A DNA stretch of 64,000 nt from Pseudomonas sp. MYb327 (GCF_040438925.1 NZ_CP159258.1:4292001-4356000); one strand, 5' to 3'; positions 32,776-43,768 are shown, numbered from the stretch's first letter. The notes: generated by a model from the sequence alone, not told the origin. Program-made: numbers and translations.

Positions 32776-33063
32776 ATGGCGCTTGAACGCTCCGACGTGG
32801 AAAAAATCGCTCATCTGGCCTGTCTTGGCCTCAATGAAGCCGATCTTCCACAAATCACTTCGGCCCTCAACAGTATTCTCGGGCTGGTCGACGAAATGCA
32901 GGCGGTCAATACCGACGGTATCGAGCCGCTCGCCCACCCACTGGAAGCCAGCCAGCGCCTGCGCGCAGATGTCGTGACCGAGACCAATCATCGCGAGGCT
33001 TACCAGTCCATCGCACCAGCGGTCGAAAACGGCCTGTACCTGGTTCCGAAAGTCATCGACTAA
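32776..33063 (+). CDS. gatC: Asp/Glu-tRNA amidotransferase subunit C
   Basis: 95-residue GatC that bridges GatA and GatB in the tRNA-dependent amidotransferase making Gln-tRNA and/or Asn-tRNA. It shows the family pattern [18 protein letters not shown] and a C-terminal LVPKVID. A GGAG ribosome site precedes the ATG. It is the first gene of gatCAB, divergent from mreB across about 210 bases. Confidence 0.95.
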   Translation: MALERSDVEKIAHLACLGLNEADLPQITSALNSILGLVDEMQAVNTDGIEPLAHPLEASQRLRADVVTETNHREAYQSIAPAVENGLYLVPKVID

Positions 33064-33079
33064 AGGGAAAGAGCCTGCA

Positions 33080-34531
33080 ATGCATCAATTGACTCTGGCC
33101 GAGATCGCCCGCGGACTCGCCGATAAAAAGTTTTCCTCCGAAGAGCTGACCAAAGTCCTGCTGGCGCGCATCGCCCAGCTCGATCCACAGCTCAACAGTT
33201 TCATCAGCCTCACCGAAGATCTGGCGCTGTCGCAGGCGAAAGCCGCTGACGCACGCCGGGCCAATGGTGAGAGCGGCGCCCTGCTCGGCGCGCCGATCGC
33301 TCACAAAGACCTGTTCTGCACCCAGGGCATCCGCACGAGCTGCGGCTCGAAGATGCTCGACAACTTCAAAGCACCGTACGACGCCACCGTCGTCGCCAAG
33401 CTGGCTGCGGCCGGAGCCGTGACCCTGGGCAAGACCAACATGGACGAATTCGCCATGGGTTCGGCCAACGAGTCGAGCTACTACGGCGCGGTGAAAAACC
33501 CGTGGAACCTGGAGCACGTTCCAGGCGGCTCGTCCGGTGGCTCGGCCGCCGCCGTGGCCGCTCGGCTGTTGCCTGCCGCTACCGGCACCGACACCGGCGG
33601 CTCCATTCGTCAGCCCGCTGCGTTGACTAACCTCACCGGCCTGAAACCGACGTACGGTCGCGTTTCACGTTGGGGCATGATCGCCTACGCCTCCAGCCTC
33701 GATCAGGGTGGCCCGTTGGCACGCACCGCCGAAGACTGCGCAATTTTGTTGCAAGGTATGGCCGGCTTCGATGCAAACGACTCCACCAGCATCGATGAAC
33801 CTGTCCCGGACTACAGCGTCAGCCTCAACGGTTCGCTGCAAGGCCTGCGCATCGGCGTGCCGAAAGAGTACTTCAGTGCCGGACTCGACCCACGCATCGC
33901 CGAGCTAATTCACAACAGTGTCAAGGAACTGGAAAAGCTCGGCGCCGTGGTCAAGGAAATCAGCCTGCCGAACATGCAGCACGCGATCCCTGCGTACTAC
34001 GTGATCGCCCCGGCGGAAGCCTCTTCCAACCTGTCGCGTTTCGACGGTGTGCGTTTCGGCTACCGCTGCGAAAACCCGGTCAACCTGATCGACCTGTACA
34101 AACGCTCCCGTGGAGAAGGTTTCGGGCCGGAAGTGCAGCGCCGGATTATGGTCGGTGCCTACGCGCTGTCCGCCGGTTACTACGACGCCTATTACCTGAA
34201 GGCGCAGAAGATTCGTCGCTTGATCAAGAACGACTTTATGGCGGCCTTCAATGAGGTCGACATCATCCTCGGCCCAACCACGCCGAACCCGGCCTGGAAG
34301 CTCGGCGCCAAGAACAGCGACCCGGTCGCTGCGTACCTGGAAGACGTCTACACCATCACCGCCAACCTCGCTGGCCTGCCGGGCTTATCCATGCCGGCAG
34401 GTTTTGTCGATGGTCTGCCGGTCGGCGTGCAACTGCTCGCTCCGTATTTCCAGGAAGGTCGCCTGTTGAACGTTGCCCACCAGTATCAGTTGAACACTGA
34501 CTGGCACACCCGCACCCCAACCGGCTTCTGA
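33080..34531 (+). CDS. gatA: Asp/Glu-tRNA amidotransferase subunit A
   Basis: Amidase-signature subunit that releases ammonia from glutamine. The 483-residue protein has the Ser-cisSer-Lys catalytic set: Lys76 in APIAHKDLF, and the Gly/Ser-rich [14 protein letters not shown] with the nucleophile in [11 protein letters not shown]. It lies between gatC (16-base gap) and gatB (10-base gap), so the operon is compact. Confidence 0.97.
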   Translation: MHQLTLAEIARGLADKKFSSEELTKVLLARIAQLDPQLNSFISLTEDLALSQAKAADARRANGESGALLGAPIAHKDLFCTQGIRTSCGSKMLDNFKAPYDATVVAKLAAAGAVTLGKTNMDEFAMGSANESSYYGAVKNPWNLEHVPGGSSGGSAAAVAARLLPAATGTDTGGSIRQPAALTNLTGLKPTYGRVSRWGMIAYASSLDQGGPLARTAEDCAILLQGMAGFDANDSTSIDEPVPDYSVSLNGSLQGLRIGVPKEYFSAGLDPRIAELIHNSVKELEKLGAVVKEISLPNMQHAIPAYYVIAPAEASSNLSRFDGVRFGYRCENPVNLIDLYKRSRGEGFGPEVQRRIMVGAYALSAGYYDAYYLKAQKIRRLIKNDFMAAFNEVDIILGPTTPNPAWKLGAKNSDPVAAYLEDVYTITANLAGLPGLSMPAGFVDGLPVGVQLLAPYFQEGRLLNVAHQYQLNTDWHTRTPTGF

Positions 34532-34541
34532 GGAGAAACAC

Positions 34542-35987
34542 ATGCAATGGGAAGTCGTGATCGGGCTGGAGATTCACACCCAGCTCACCACCCGGTCGAA
34601 AATCTTTTCCGGTAGTTCCACCACCTTCGGTTCCGAGCCGAACACCCAGGCCAGCCTGATCGACCTGGGCATGCCCGGCGTGCTGCCGGTGCTGAACCAG
34701 GAAGCGGTGCGCATGGCAGTGATGTTCGGTCTGGCGATTGACGCCGAGATCGGCCAGCACAACGTGTTCGCCCGTAAAAACTACTTCTATCCGGACCTGC
34801 CCAAGGGCTACCAGATCAGCCAGATGGAATTGCCGATCGTCGGCAAGGGCCACCTCGACATCGCGCTGGAAGACGGCACGGTCAAACGCGTCGGCATCAC
34901 TCGCGCGCACCTGGAAGAAGACGCCGGTAAAAGCCTGCACGAAGAATTCAGCGGCGCCAGCGGTATCGACCTGAACCGTGCCGGCACGCCATTGCTGGAG
35001 ATCGTTTCCGAGCCGGACATGCGCAGCGCCAAGGAAGCCGTGGCTTACGTCAAGGCGATCCACGCGCTGGTGCGTTACTTAGGGATTTGCGACGGCAACA
35101 TGGCCGAAGGTTCGCTGCGTTGCGACTGCAACGTGTCGATCCGTCCGAAGGGCCAGGTCGAGTTCGGTACGCGCTGCGAGATCAAGAACGTCAACTCGTT
35201 CCGATTCATCGAGAAGGCGATTAACAGCGAAATCCAGCGCCAGATCGAACTGATCGAAGACGGCGGCAAAGTGATCCAGCAGACCCGCCTGTACGATCCG
35301 AACAAGGACGAAACCCGTCCGATGCGCAGCAAAGAGGAAGCCAACGACTACCGTTACTTCCCTGATCCGGACCTGCTGCCAGTTGTCATCGAAAACTCCT
35401 TCCTCGACGACGTGCGCGCCACCCTGCCGGAACTGCCACCGCAGAAACGCGAGCGTTTCCAGGAGCAGTTCGGTCTGTCTGTCTATGACGCCAGCGTCCT
35501 GGCCACCAGCCGCGAGCAAGCCGATTACTTCGAGAAAGTCGCGAGCATTGGCGGCGACGCCAAACTGGCGGCCAACTGGGTGATGGTTGAGTTGGGCAGC
35601 CTGCTCAACAAGCAAGGCCTGGACATTGAAGAGTCGCCGGTTTCCGCCGAGCAACTGGGCGGCATGCTGCTGCGCATCAAGGACAACACCATCTCCGGCA
35701 AGATCGCCAAGGTGGTGTTTGAGGCCATGGCCAATGGCGAAGGCAGCGCGGACGAGATCATCGACAAGCGTGGCCTCAAGCAAGTGACCGACACCGGCGC
35801 CATCTCGGCGGTGCTGGACGAAATGCTCGCGGCCAACGCCGAGCAGGTTGAACAATACCGCGCGGCAGACGAAGCCAAGCGCGGCAAGATGTTCGGCTTC
35901 TTCGTCGGCCAGGCCATGAAAGCCTCCAAAGGCAAGGCCAACCCGCAACAGGTGAACGAATTGCTGAAAAGCAAACTCGAAGGCTGA
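34542..35987 (+). CDS. gatB: Asp/Glu-tRNA amidotransferase subunit B
   Basis: 481-residue subunit that binds tRNA and activates the misacylated Glu/Asp for transamidation. [12 protein letters not shown] at the N-terminus, the zinc/active-site segment [14 protein letters not shown] and the C-terminal GatB/YqeY helical domain (about 330-480) are visible. The start follows a TGAGGAG ribosome site. A REP element follows 38 bases after the stop. Confidence 0.97.
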   Translation: MQWEVVIGLEIHTQLTTRSKIFSGSSTTFGSEPNTQASLIDLGMPGVLPVLNQEAVRMAVMFGLAIDAEIGQHNVFARKNYFYPDLPKGYQISQMELPIVGKGHLDIALEDGTVKRVGITRAHLEEDAGKSLHEEFSGASGIDLNRAGTPLLEIVSEPDMRSAKEAVAYVKAIHALVRYLGICDGNMAEGSLRCDCNVSIRPKGQVEFGTRCEIKNVNSFRFIEKAINSEIQRQIELIEDGGKVIQQTRLYDPNKDETRPMRSKEEANDYRYFPDPDLLPVVIENSFLDDVRATLPELPPQKRERFQEQFGLSVYDASVLATSREQADYFEKVASIGGDAKLAANWVMVELGSLLNKQGLDIEESPVSAEQLGGMLLRIKDNTISGKIAKVVFEAMANGEGSADEIIDKRGLKQVTDTGAISAVLDEMLAANAEQVEQYRAADEAKRGKMFGFFVGQAMKASKGKANPQQVNELLKSKLEG

Positions 35988-36024
35988 TGCAATGGAGCCA
36001 GCCTTCAAATCTGGCTCCACTCCT

Positions 36025-36113
36025 TGTGGGAGCCAGCCGGCTGGCGATAGCGGTCTGACATTCAACTTATCCGTGTCTGACACTCCGCAATCGCCAGCAG
36101 GCTGGCTCCCACA
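36025..36113. repeat. REPIN-type inverted repeat after gatB
   Basis: Arms beginning TGTGGGAGCCAGCCGGCTGG and ending in the complementary CCAGCAGGCTGGCTCCCACA, with a spacer of about 40 bases. It is very similar to the element at 62003-62094, including the GATAGCGGTCTG segment in the spacer. Confidence 0.8.
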
Positions 36114-36134
36114 TTTGTTTTCGGGAAACCTTCA

Positions 36135-36506
36135 ATGAAGCGTCTGCTCAGCCTTTGCGCCCTACTCTCATTACTGGCCGGTTGCGCCAGCACCGACACC
36201 GTCGATCCGCACGGCTACGACAAGACCGGCATGGCTTCGTATTACGGCGCCAAACACCAAGGTAAACGCACCGCCAGTGGCGAGCGTTTCGACAAGAATT
36301 CCATGACCGCCGCCCACCGCCAGCTACCCTTCGGTACACGGGTGAAGGTCACCAATCTGAACAACGACAGATCCTGCGTGGTCCGCATCAACGATCGTGG
36401 GCCACACACCCGTGGGCGCCTGATCGACCTGTCCCATGAAGCCGCCGAACGGCTGGGCATGCTCAAGAGCGGCACCGCACGGGTTCGCGTACAAGCCCTC
36501 GACTGA
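36135..36506 (+). CDS. RlpA-like septal ring lipoprotein, short form
   Basis: 123-residue lipoprotein with a type II signal peptide (MKRLLSLCALLSLLAGC, lipobox LAGC at Cys17) and a single double-psi beta-barrel domain (TGMASYYGAKHQGKRTASGE; NDRGPHTRGRLIDLSHEAA). The Asp of the RlpA lytic transglycosylase site (NDRGP) is present. Full-length RlpA also has a C-terminal SPOR domain; this one lacks it, so it is a stand-alone paralogue. A role in peptidoglycan cleavage is inferred. Confidence 0.9.
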   Translation: MKRLLSLCALLSLLAGCASTDTVDPHGYDKTGMASYYGAKHQGKRTASGERFDKNSMTAAHRQLPFGTRVKVTNLNNDRSCVVRINDRGPHTRGRLIDLSHEAAERLGMLKSGTARVRVQALD

Positions 36507-36556
36507 CAGACGGAGCCCAGACCATTCTCGGACTAGCCGATATTCCCCTGATCAAC

Positions 36557-37618
36557 TTGATCGAATTGATCGCCGGGCTGGTGCTGCTGATTATCGGTGC
36601 CGAACTGATGGTTCGCGCCGCCGTACGTCTGGCCGCACGCCTGCATGTTCGACCCTTGATTATCGGCCTGACCATCGTCGCCCTCGGCAGCAGCGCACCG
36701 CAGATGGCCGTCAGCCTGCAAGCCACACTGGCGCATAACGCCGACATCGCCGTCGGCAGCGTGATCGGCAGCAGCATTTTCAACATCCTCGTGACCCTCG
36801 GGCTATCGGCGCTGATTATCCCTCTGCGGGTGTCACGCAACCTTGTGCGCCTGGACATTCCACTGATGATCGGTGCCAGTCTGCTGGTGTTCGTGCTGGC
36901 CTGGAATGAAGAGCTGACTCGCGCCGACGGCATGATTCTGCTGGCGGCATTGCTGCTGTACCTCGGTTTATTGCTGCGCCAGTCGCGGCATTCGGCGCGT
37001 CCGCAGTCGAGTCATGAGCATCCTCGGCAAGCGCCATGGCTGAAAAGCCTGCTGATGATCGTCGCCGGCCTGGCGATGCTGGTGTACGCCGGGCACTTGC
37101 TGTTGGGCGCGGCGGTGGCGGTCGCTACTGATCTGGGCCTGTCGGAACGGATCATCGGCCTGACCATCGTTGCGGTCAGTACCTCCTTGCCGGAACTCGC
37201 CACCTCGCTGATCGCTGCATTGCGCGGTGAACGTGAGATTGCCGTGGGCAACGTGATCGGTAGCAACCTGTTCAACCTTTTGGGGGTGTTGGGCGTTACG
37301 GCGCTGGTTGCGCCATCGCCACTGTCGGTTTCGCCCAACGCCCTGGATTTCGACCTGCCGGTGATGCTCGGCGTGGCCGTTCTGTGCCTGCCCATGTTTT
37401 ATTCCGGCTACCGCGTGACCCGCGTCGAAGGTCTGCTGTTTTTGGGTTTGTACCTGGCTTACGGGCTGCACGTGGTGTCGTTCACTACCGGCATGCCGCT
37501 GGCGGGCAAGCTTGAACACCTGATGCTGTTTTTCGTCCTGCCGGCGCTAGTGGCGTTCTTGCTGTTCACGTCGCTGCGCGCCTGGCGTCGCCAACACCAC
37601 AAGAGGGAATTGCCATGA
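36557..37618 (+). CDS. Calcium/sodium (CaCA/YrbG-type) antiporter
   Basis: About 353-residue inner-membrane cation exchanger with two homologous halves of about five helices. The alpha-repeats are visible as GSVIGSSIFNILVTLGLSAL (first half) and GNVIGSNLFNLLGVLGVTAL (second half). The start is unclear: a TTG at 36557 gives MIELIAGLVLL, while the frame stays open upstream through ATT (36524, with a CGGAG site 8 bases before) to CTG at 36503; no ATG is available. It overlaps the next gene by 4 bases. Confidence 0.88.
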   Translation: MIELIAGLVLLIIGAELMVRAAVRLAARLHVRPLIIGLTIVALGSSAPQMAVSLQATLAHNADIAVGSVIGSSIFNILVTLGLSALIIPLRVSRNLVRLDIPLMIGASLLVFVLAWNEELTRADGMILLAALLLYLGLLLRQSRHSARPQSSHEHPRQAPWLKSLLMIVAGLAMLVYAGHLLLGAAVAVATDLGLSERIIGLTIVAVSTSLPELATSLIAALRGEREIAVGNVIGSNLFNLLGVLGVTALVAPSPLSVSPNALDFDLPVMLGVAVLCLPMFYSGYRVTRVEGLLFLGLYLAYGLHVVSFTTGMPLAGKLEHLMLFFVLPALVAFLLFTSLRAWRRQHHKRELP

Positions 37619-37995
37619 CCGAGAACAAGAAATCCGGCGTTGAAGTACGCCGCCAAGTGATGGGCGACGCCTTCGTCGATCGCGCACTGGGCAACACCAC
37701 CGAGTTCACCCAGCCGCTGCAGGATTTCGTTAACGATCACGCATGGGGCAGCGTCTGGAGCCGAGACGGCTTGCCGCTGAAAACCCGCAGCCTGATCACG
37801 CTGGCCGCGCTGACCGCATTGAAGTGCCCGCAGGAACTGAAAGGTCACGTGCGCGGCGCGCTGAACAATGGTTGCACCGTGGAAGAGATTCGCGAAGCGC
37901 TACTGCATTGCGCGGTGTATGCCGGCGTGCCGGCGGCGATCGATGCGTTTCGGGCGGCGCAGGAAGTGATTGATACCTACCAGAAGCCTGAGTGA
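37615..37995 (+). CDS. Carboxymuconolactone decarboxylase (CMD) family protein
   Basis: 126-residue protein resembling 4-carboxymuconolactone decarboxylase (PcaC): DFVNDHAWGSVWSRDGLPLKTRS and the CMD core ELKGHVRGALNNGCTVEEIREAL are typical. There are no other protocatechuate-pathway genes here, so it is probably a PcaC-like paralogue rather than the pathway enzyme. Its ATG overlaps the antiporter stop by 4 bases (ATGA), implying coupled translation of two apparently unrelated proteins. Confidence 0.85.
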   Translation: MTENKKSGVEVRRQVMGDAFVDRALGNTTEFTQPLQDFVNDHAWGSVWSRDGLPLKTRSLITLAALTALKCPQELKGHVRGALNNGCTVEEIREALLHCAVYAGVPAAIDAFRAAQEVIDTYQKPE

Positions 37996-38007
37996 CTGAT
38001 CTGACGC

Positions 38008-38074
38008 CATCGCGAGCAGACTCACTCCTACAGAGGGATGCATTTCAACTGTAGGAGCGAGCCTGCTCGCGATG
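38008..38074. repeat. REPIN-type inverted repeat between convergent genes
   Basis: Arms CATCGCGAGCAGACTCACTC... and its complement GAGCGAGCCTGCTCGCGATG, with CCTACAG/CTGTAGG continuing the pairing towards the loop. It belongs to the GCGAGC-type REP variant. Confidence 0.78.
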
Positions 38075-38104
38075 AGGCCTGGAAAAACACTGCAAACCTG
38101 CAGG

Positions 38105-39046
38105 TCAGATCCACCCACCCCACTGCAACAGAAAGATCCCGATGTTGGTGGTCACCGCCGCCATCAACGTGGTGATGACGATGATCGCCGCCGCCAGCTC
38201 ATGATTGCCATCCGCCGCCCGGGCCATGACGAAACTGGCCGCCGCTGTCGGACTGCCGAAGTACAGAAACAGAATCCCCAACTCCGCACCGCGAAAGCCC
38301 CAGAGCCACGCACCGAGTGTCGCCAGAATCGGCAGGCCGAGCATTTTCACCAGGCTTGAACTGAGCGCCATCGAGCCGCTTTTGCGCATCGCGGCCAGCG
38401 ACAACGTGCCGCCGATGCAGATCAGCGCCAATGGCAACGTGGTTTGCGCCAGGTACTGGCCGGACGTTTCCAGCCATCCCGGCAGGCCAATCTTGAAGTA
38501 GGCAAACGGGGCCGCTGCAAACACGCTGATGATCAACGGGTTGATCATCACGCTTTTGCAAATGCTCCACGGATCGGACTTGATCACCGGGCTGTAGACC
38601 GCCAGGACGATGGTCGACAGCGTGTTGTAAAACAGGATCACCAGCGCCGCCAGAATTGCCCCGAGGGAAATCCCGTAATCGCCGTACATGCTCGCCGCCA
38701 ACGCCAGGCCGATGACCCCGTTGTTGCCGCGAAAAGCGCCCTGGGTATAGATCCCGCGATCTTCACGCGGGCATTTGAAAATCGCCCAGCCCCAGGCAAT
38801 GGCGAAGCACACCAGGGTCGCGAGGGAGAAGTAGATCAGCAGCGCCGGTTGCAGCGCGGCGTGCAAATCCGCATGCAGGATGCCGAGGAACAGCAGCGCC
38901 GGCATGGTGACGTTGAACACCAGGGACGACGCGGTGTGGATGAAATTGTCGTTGATCCAGTCGATGCGCTTGAGCAGCACCCCAAGAAACAGCATGGCGA
39001 ACACCGGGGCGGTGATGTTCAGGGTTTCGAGGAAAATTGCCAGCAT
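38105..39046 (-). CDS. AEC-family (auxin efflux carrier-like) transporter
   Basis: 313-residue inner-membrane protein with about ten hydrophobic helices and the AEC/PF03547 pattern (FAMLFLGVLLKRIDWINDNF at the start; FRGNNGVIGLALA in the middle). Bacterial members move malonate, malate or other small organic acids. It lies beyond garD on the same strand, but 160 bases and a REP element separate them, so co-transcription with the sugar-acid genes is uncertain. Substrate is unknown. Confidence 0.87.
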   Translation of the reverse strand: MLAIFLETLNITAPVFAMLFLGVLLKRIDWINDNFIHTASSLVFNVTMPALLFLGILHADLHAALQPALLIYFSLATLVCFAIAWGWAIFKCPREDRGIYTQGAFRGNNGVIGLALAASMYGDYGISLGAILAALVILFYNTLSTIVLAVYSPVIKSDPWSICKSVMINPLIISVFAAAPFAYFKIGLPGWLETSGQYLAQTTLPLALICIGGTLSLAAMRKSGSMALSSSLVKMLGLPILATLGAWLWGFRGAELGILFLYFGSPTAAASFVMARAADGNHELAAAIIVITTLMAAVTTNIGIFLLQWGGWI

Positions 39047-39124
39047 GCCGGGAGGACCTTGGGGTGGGCGTCGTTAGGTGGCTAATGATAAGCCACCCTG
39101 GACCTTGGCGTCTGGTAGATCGCC

Positions 39125-39194
39125 ATCGCTGGCAAGCCAGCCCCTACAGGTTCGCGTCGGGCGCATATTCTGCAGGAGCTGGCTTGCCAGCGAT
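39125..39194. repeat. REPIN-type inverted repeat downstream of garD
   Basis: ATCGCTGGCAAGCCAGCCCC pairs with its near-complement GGAGCTGGCTTGCCAGCGAT across about 20 bases. It lies between the garD stop and the AEC transporter start. Confidence 0.78.
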
Positions 39195-39209
39195 TCAGGC
39201 GCCACTGTC

Positions 39210-40763
39210 TTAGGTAATCGGCGCCGGGTTGAACAACGTGATGTCGTTATGCAGCTTGTGCTTTTCGGCCCACGTCTGTTTCTTGCCGCTCGCCACGTCC
39301 AGGTAGTAGTGGAACAACTCCCAGCCGAGGTCTTCGATGGACGCACGCCCGGTGGCGATGCGCCCGGCGTCGATGTCGATCAGGTCCGGCCAGCGCTGCG
39401 CCAGCTCGGTGCGGGTCGACACTTTCACCACGGGCGCCATCGCCAGCCCGTAAGGCGTGCCACGACCGGTGGTGAACACGTGCAGGTTCATCCCCGCCGC
39501 CAGTTGCAACGTCCCGCAGACAAAGTCACTGGCCGGGGTCGCGCAAAAGATCAGGCCTTTATCCTTGAACCGCTCGCCTGGGCCGAGCACGCCGGTGATG
39601 GCGCTGCTGCCAGACTTGACGATCGAACCCAATGACTTCTCGACAATGTTCGACAACCCGCCCTTCTTGTTGCCCGGCGTGGTGTTGGCGCTGCGATCCG
39701 CTTCGCCTTTGGCCAGGTAACGGTCGTACCAGTCCATTTCCCGCACCAGTTCCTGCGCGACTTCCCTAGTCTGCGCGCGGGAGGTCAGCAGGTAGATCGC
39801 GTCACGCACTTCGGTGACTTCGGAGAACATCACCGTCGCACCGGCGCGCAGCAGCAAGTCCGAGGCGTAGCCCAGCGCCGGGTTGGCGGTGATCCCGGAA
39901 AATGCATCACTGCCGCCGCACTGCATGCCGAGGATCAGCTCGGACGCCGGCACGGTTTCCCGGCGACGCTGATTGAGCTTCTTCAAACGGATTTCCGCCA
40001 GCTCCATGATCTGTTCGATCATTTCGGTAAAACCGTGGCTGGAATCCTGCAACCGATACAACCACGGCTCGCTCAAATCCACTGAGCTGTCGTTCTCGTG
40101 CATCACCTGCCCGGCCTGCAATTTCTCGCAGCCCAGGCTGATCACCAAGGCTTCGCCACCGAGGTTCGGGTTGCGCGCCAGGTTGCGCACGGTGCGAATC
40201 GGGATGTAGGCGTCGGTGGCGGTGATCGCCACGCCACAGCCGTAGCTGTGGGTCAGCGCCACCACGTCATCGACATGCGGGTACTTGGGCAGCAACTCGT
40301 CCTTGATGCGCTTGACCGCATGATCCAGCACACCGGTGACGCATTGCACCGTGGTGGTGATGCCGAGAATGTTGCGCGTGCCGACGGTGCCGTCAGCGTT
40401 GCGATAGCCCTCGAAAGTAAAGCCTTCCAGCGGTGCTTGCGCGGCCGGCACTTCGGTGGACAGCGGCAGGCTGTCCAGCGGTGGCGCGGTTGGCATGCGC
40501 AGTTGATCTTCCTTGACCCAACTGCCGCGTGGGATCGGCTGCAAGGCGTAGCCAATGGTCTGGCCGTAACGAATCACCTGACCACCCTCGGGTATGTCTT
40601 CCAGGGTGACCTTGTGGCTCTGTGGCACGAAGTCTACGGTGACCAGGCCGTCCGCAAACGCGGTGCCGGCCGGTACGCCCTGATCGTTGACCACGATCAC
40701 TACGTTGTCCCGCTCGTGCAGGCGGATGTAACGCGGCGAGTCGGAATGTTCAATCAACTGCAT
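39210..40763 (-). CDS. garD: Galactarate dehydratase (UxaA family)
   Basis: 517-residue Fe2+-dependent dehydratase of the UxaA/GarD family, converting D-galactarate to 5-keto-4-deoxy-D-glucarate. It has the N-terminal SAF-like domain (residues 1-90) and the C-terminal catalytic region with [34 protein letters not shown] and [21 protein letters not shown]. The neighbouring kdgD, semialdehyde dehydrogenase and MFS permease support D-galactarate as substrate; altronate dehydratase would be the alternative but is shorter and usually with uxaB. Confidence 0.92.
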   Translation of the reverse strand: MQLIEHSDSPRYIRLHERDNVVIVVNDQGVPAGTAFADGLVTVDFVPQSHKVTLEDIPEGGQVIRYGQTIGYALQPIPRGSWVKEDQLRMPTAPPLDSLPLSTEVPAAQAPLEGFTFEGYRNADGTVGTRNILGITTTVQCVTGVLDHAVKRIKDELLPKYPHVDDVVALTHSYGCGVAITATDAYIPIRTVRNLARNPNLGGEALVISLGCEKLQAGQVMHENDSSVDLSEPWLYRLQDSSHGFTEMIEQIMELAEIRLKKLNQRRRETVPASELILGMQCGGSDAFSGITANPALGYASDLLLRAGATVMFSEVTEVRDAIYLLTSRAQTREVAQELVREMDWYDRYLAKGEADRSANTTPGNKKGGLSNIVEKSLGSIVKSGSSAITGVLGPGERFKDKGLIFCATPASDFVCGTLQLAAGMNLHVFTTGRGTPYGLAMAPVVKVSTRTELAQRWPDLIDIDAGRIATGRASIEDLGWELFHYYLDVASGKKQTWAEKHKLHNDITLFNPAPIT

Positions 40764-40774
40764 GACGCCGCTCC

Positions 40775-42142
40775 TCAGGAATGCGCTTGAGACAATTTGT
40801 TGTGGATTTCAGGACCGCTGACCGGTGGTTCTTTGAGCACTACGCGTTTGATCGGACCGACGATGACCAGATAGCTGAACACCGCCACCAGCGCGTTGCA
40901 ACCGACAAACACCAGCGCCCATTTGAACGAACCGGTAGAACTGATGATGTAGCCGATGACGATCGGGGTGGTGATCGAGGCAAGGTTACCGAACATGTTG
41001 AACAGGCCACCGCTCAAACCGGCGATCTGCTTCGGCGATGTGTCGGAGACCACGGCCCAGCCCAGCGCGCCCACGCCTTTGCCGAAGAATGCCAGGGCCA
41101 TGAAACCCACGACCATCCATTCGATGTCGACGTAATTGCAAGCCACGATGCTGCTCGACACCAGTAGGCCGGCGATGATCGGCGCCTTGCGGGCGAAGGT
41201 CAGGGAATGGCCTTTACGCAGCAGGTAGTCGGAAATCACGCCGCCGAGCACGCCGCCGATGAAGCCGCAGATCGCCGGCAACGAGGCAATGAAACCGGCC
41301 TTGAGAATGGTCATGCCGCGTTCCTGCACCAGGTACACCGGGAACCAGGTCAGGAAGAAGTAAGTGATGCCGTTGATGCAATATTGGCCCAGATACACGC
41401 CGAGCATCATGCGGTTGGTCAGCAGTTGGCGAATGTAGTCCCATTTCGGACCGTCGACCTTTTTGCCTTTGCCTTTGTCCTGGTCCATGTCGACCATGCC
41501 GCCGTTGTCGGCGATGTGCTTGAACTCGGCGTCGTTGATCATCGGGTGTTGGCGCGGGCTGTGGATAACCTTCAGCCAGATGCCCGAGAAGATGATGCCG
41601 ATCACACCCATGACGATGAACACGTGCTGCCAGCCGAAGCTGTAGACGATCCAGCCCATCAGCGGGGCAAATAACACGGTGGCAAAGTATTGCGCCGAGT
41701 TGAAGATCGCCGAAGCGGTGCCGCGTTCAGCCGTCGGGAACCAGGCCGCGACGATGCGGGCGTTGCCGGGGAAGGACGGCGCTTCGGCCAGGCCAACGAG
41801 GAAACGCAGCATGAACAGCGCGACCACCGCCGTGGACATGCCGAACTCGCCGACATAACCCTGCAACACGGTGAACAGCGACCAGGTGAAGATGCTCAGT
41901 GCGTAGATTTTTTTCGAGCCGAAACGGTCCAGCAACCAGCCACCGGGAATTTGCCCGGCCACGTAGGCCCAACCGAATGCAGAGAAGATATAGCCGAGGG
42001 TGACCGCGTCAATGCCGAGGTCTTTTTGCAGGCTGGAACCGGCAATGGCGATGGTCGCGCGGTCGGCGTAGTTGATCGTGGTCACCAGAAACAGCATGAG
42101 CAGGATCAAATAGCGGACGTGAGTCGGCTTGGTCGATTGCAT
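40775..42142 (-). CDS. MFS transporter, galactarate/glucarate permease type
   Basis: 455-residue major facilitator of the anion:cation symporter (GudP/GarP/ExuT) family with about 12 helices. [21 protein letters not shown] in helix 1 and [13 protein letters not shown] after helix 2 are family landmarks. It imports D-galactarate and/or D-glucarate (inferred from neighbours). The start [11 protein letters not shown] is favoured over a 6-residue extension. It lies between the semialdehyde dehydrogenase gene and garD, with a 11-base gap to garD. Confidence 0.92.
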   Translation of the reverse strand: MQSTKPTHVRYLILLMLFLVTTINYADRATIAIAGSSLQKDLGIDAVTLGYIFSAFGWAYVAGQIPGGWLLDRFGSKKIYALSIFTWSLFTVLQGYVGEFGMSTAVVALFMLRFLVGLAEAPSFPGNARIVAAWFPTAERGTASAIFNSAQYFATVLFAPLMGWIVYSFGWQHVFIVMGVIGIIFSGIWLKVIHSPRQHPMINDAEFKHIADNGGMVDMDQDKGKGKKVDGPKWDYIRQLLTNRMMLGVYLGQYCINGITYFFLTWFPVYLVQERGMTILKAGFIASLPAICGFIGGVLGGVISDYLLRKGHSLTFARKAPIIAGLLVSSSIVACNYVDIEWMVVGFMALAFFGKGVGALGWAVVSDTSPKQIAGLSGGLFNMFGNLASITTPIVIGYIISSTGSFKWALVFVGCNALVAVFSYLVIVGPIKRVVLKEPPVSGPEIHNKLSQAHS

Positions 42143-42201
42143 GTAGATGTACTCCCACAAATTATTTTTATGCGCGGGTGAATCTTTTTTGGTCTGTCTG
42201 T

Positions 42202-42288
42202 TGTGGGAGCTGGCTTGCCAGCGATGGCATCACTGCGGTGTTACTGAAAAACCGCGGTGATTGCATCGCCAGCAAGCCGGCTCCTACA
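42202..42288. repeat. REPIN-type inverted repeat within the sugar-acid operon
   Basis: TGTGGGAGCTGGCTTGCCAG pairs with CAGCAAGCCGGCTCCTACA across an inner CACTGCGGT/ACCGCGGTG stem. It sits between two co-directional genes, aldehyde dehydrogenase and permease, so it will be transcribed and could set relative mRNA levels. Confidence 0.78.
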
Positions 42289-42302
42289 GGGTGTTGCGTG
42301 GT

Positions 42303-43748
42303 TCAGGAACCGATGTAGGCAGTTTTCACGACTGTGTAGAACTCTTGCGCATAACGACCTTGCTCACGTGAGCCATAGGATGAACCCTTACGGCCACCGA
42401 ACGGAACGTGGTAATCGACGCCAGCGGTCGGCAGGTTGACCATCACCATGCCGGCCTGGGAGTGGCGCTTGAAGTGGTTGGCGTACTTCAACGACGTGGT
42501 GGCGATACCCGCCGACAGACCGAATTCGGTGTCGTTGGCCATGGCCAGTGCAGCTTCGTAATCAGCGACGCGCACGATGTTGGCCACTGGGCCGAAGATC
42601 TCTTCGCGGCTGATGCGCATCGACGCTTCGCTATCGGCAAACAGCGTTGGCGCGAGGAAGTAGCCTTCGGTGTCGCAAGTCACCAAACCACCGCCGCTGA
42701 CCAGGCGTGCACCTTCGGACTGGCCGATATCGATGTACTTCATGTCCTGTTCAAGCTGCGCCTGGGACACCACTGGACCGATGTCGGTACCAGCCTTCAA
42801 GGCGTGGCCGACTTTGATCGACTTCATGCGCTCGGCCATGGCTTCGACGAATTTGTCGTGGATGCCAGCAGTGACGATGAAGCGGCTCGATGCGGTGCAA
42901 CGCTGGCCGGTGGAGTAGAAGGCGCTCTGTACCGACAGCTCGACCGCTTGCTTGAGGTCGGCGTCGTCGAGAATGATCTGCGGGTTTTTGCCGCCCATTT
43001 CCAACTGAACCTTGGCCTGACGCGACACGCAGCTGACGGCGATCTGGCGACCAACACCCACGGAACCGGTGAAGCTGATGCCGTCGACTTTCGGGCTGTG
43101 CACCAGCGCATCGCCAACCACACGGCCGCTGCCCATCACCAGGTTGAACACACCGGCCGGGAAACCGGCGCGGGAAATGATTTCAGCCAGCGCCCAGGCG
43201 CAGCCCGGAACCAGGTCCGCGGGTTTCAGCACGACGCAGTTGCCGTAGGCCAGGGCCGGGGCGATTTTCCACGACGGGATGGCAATCGGGAAGTTCCACG
43301 GTGTGATCAGACCGACCACGCCCAGGGCTTCGCGGGTGACTTCAACGTTGACGCCCGGGCGCACCGACGGCAGGTAGTCGCCGGACAGGCGCAGGCATTC
43401 ACCGGCGAAGAATTTGAAGATGTTACCGGCGCGGGTCACTTCGCCGATGGCTTCGGGCAGGGTCTTGCCCTCTTCCCGGGCCAGCAAGGTGCCGAGCTCT
43501 TCGCGACGGGCGAGAATTTCGGTGCCGACTTTATCCAGGGAATCGTGACGCGCCTGAATGCCGGAAGTGGACCATGCCGGGAACGCGGCACGGGCGGCGT
43601 CGATGGCGGCGTTGACCTGGGCCAGATCAGCCTTGGCGTAATCGCCGATGTTATCGGTCAGTTCGGAAGGGTTGATGTTGGCCGAGTAATCGCCACCGGC
43701 AACCCATTCGCCATTGATGTAGTTATCGAAACGCTTTGCATCTGCCAC
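42303..43748 (-). CDS. 2-oxoglutarate (alpha-ketoglutarate) semialdehyde dehydrogenase
   Basis: 481-residue NAD(P)-dependent aldehyde dehydrogenase. Catalytic Cys284 is in [11 protein letters not shown], the general-base Glu is in LEMGGKNPQ, and [17 protein letters not shown] and FTGSVGVGR build the cofactor site. The genomic place directly after kdgD assigns it the last step, 2-oxoglutarate semialdehyde to 2-oxoglutarate. Succinate-semialdehyde-type activity cannot be excluded from sequence alone. Confidence 0.92.
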   Translation of the reverse strand: MADAKRFDNYINGEWVAGGDYSANINPSELTDNIGDYAKADLAQVNAAIDAARAAFPAWSTSGIQARHDSLDKVGTEILARREELGTLLAREEGKTLPEAIGEVTRAGNIFKFFAGECLRLSGDYLPSVRPGVNVEVTREALGVVGLITPWNFPIAIPSWKIAPALAYGNCVVLKPADLVPGCAWALAEIISRAGFPAGVFNLVMGSGRVVGDALVHSPKVDGISFTGSVGVGRQIAVSCVSRQAKVQLEMGGKNPQIILDDADLKQAVELSVQSAFYSTGQRCTASSRFIVTAGIHDKFVEAMAERMKSIKVGHALKAGTDIGPVVSQAQLEQDMKYIDIGQSEGARLVSGGGLVTCDTEGYFLAPTLFADSEASMRISREEIFGPVANIVRVADYEAALAMANDTEFGLSAGIATTSLKYANHFKRHSQAGMVMVNLPTAGVDYHVPFGGRKGSSYGSREQGRYAQEFYTVVKTAYIGS

Positions 43749-43768
43749 TTTAAGATCTCCTCACGCAA

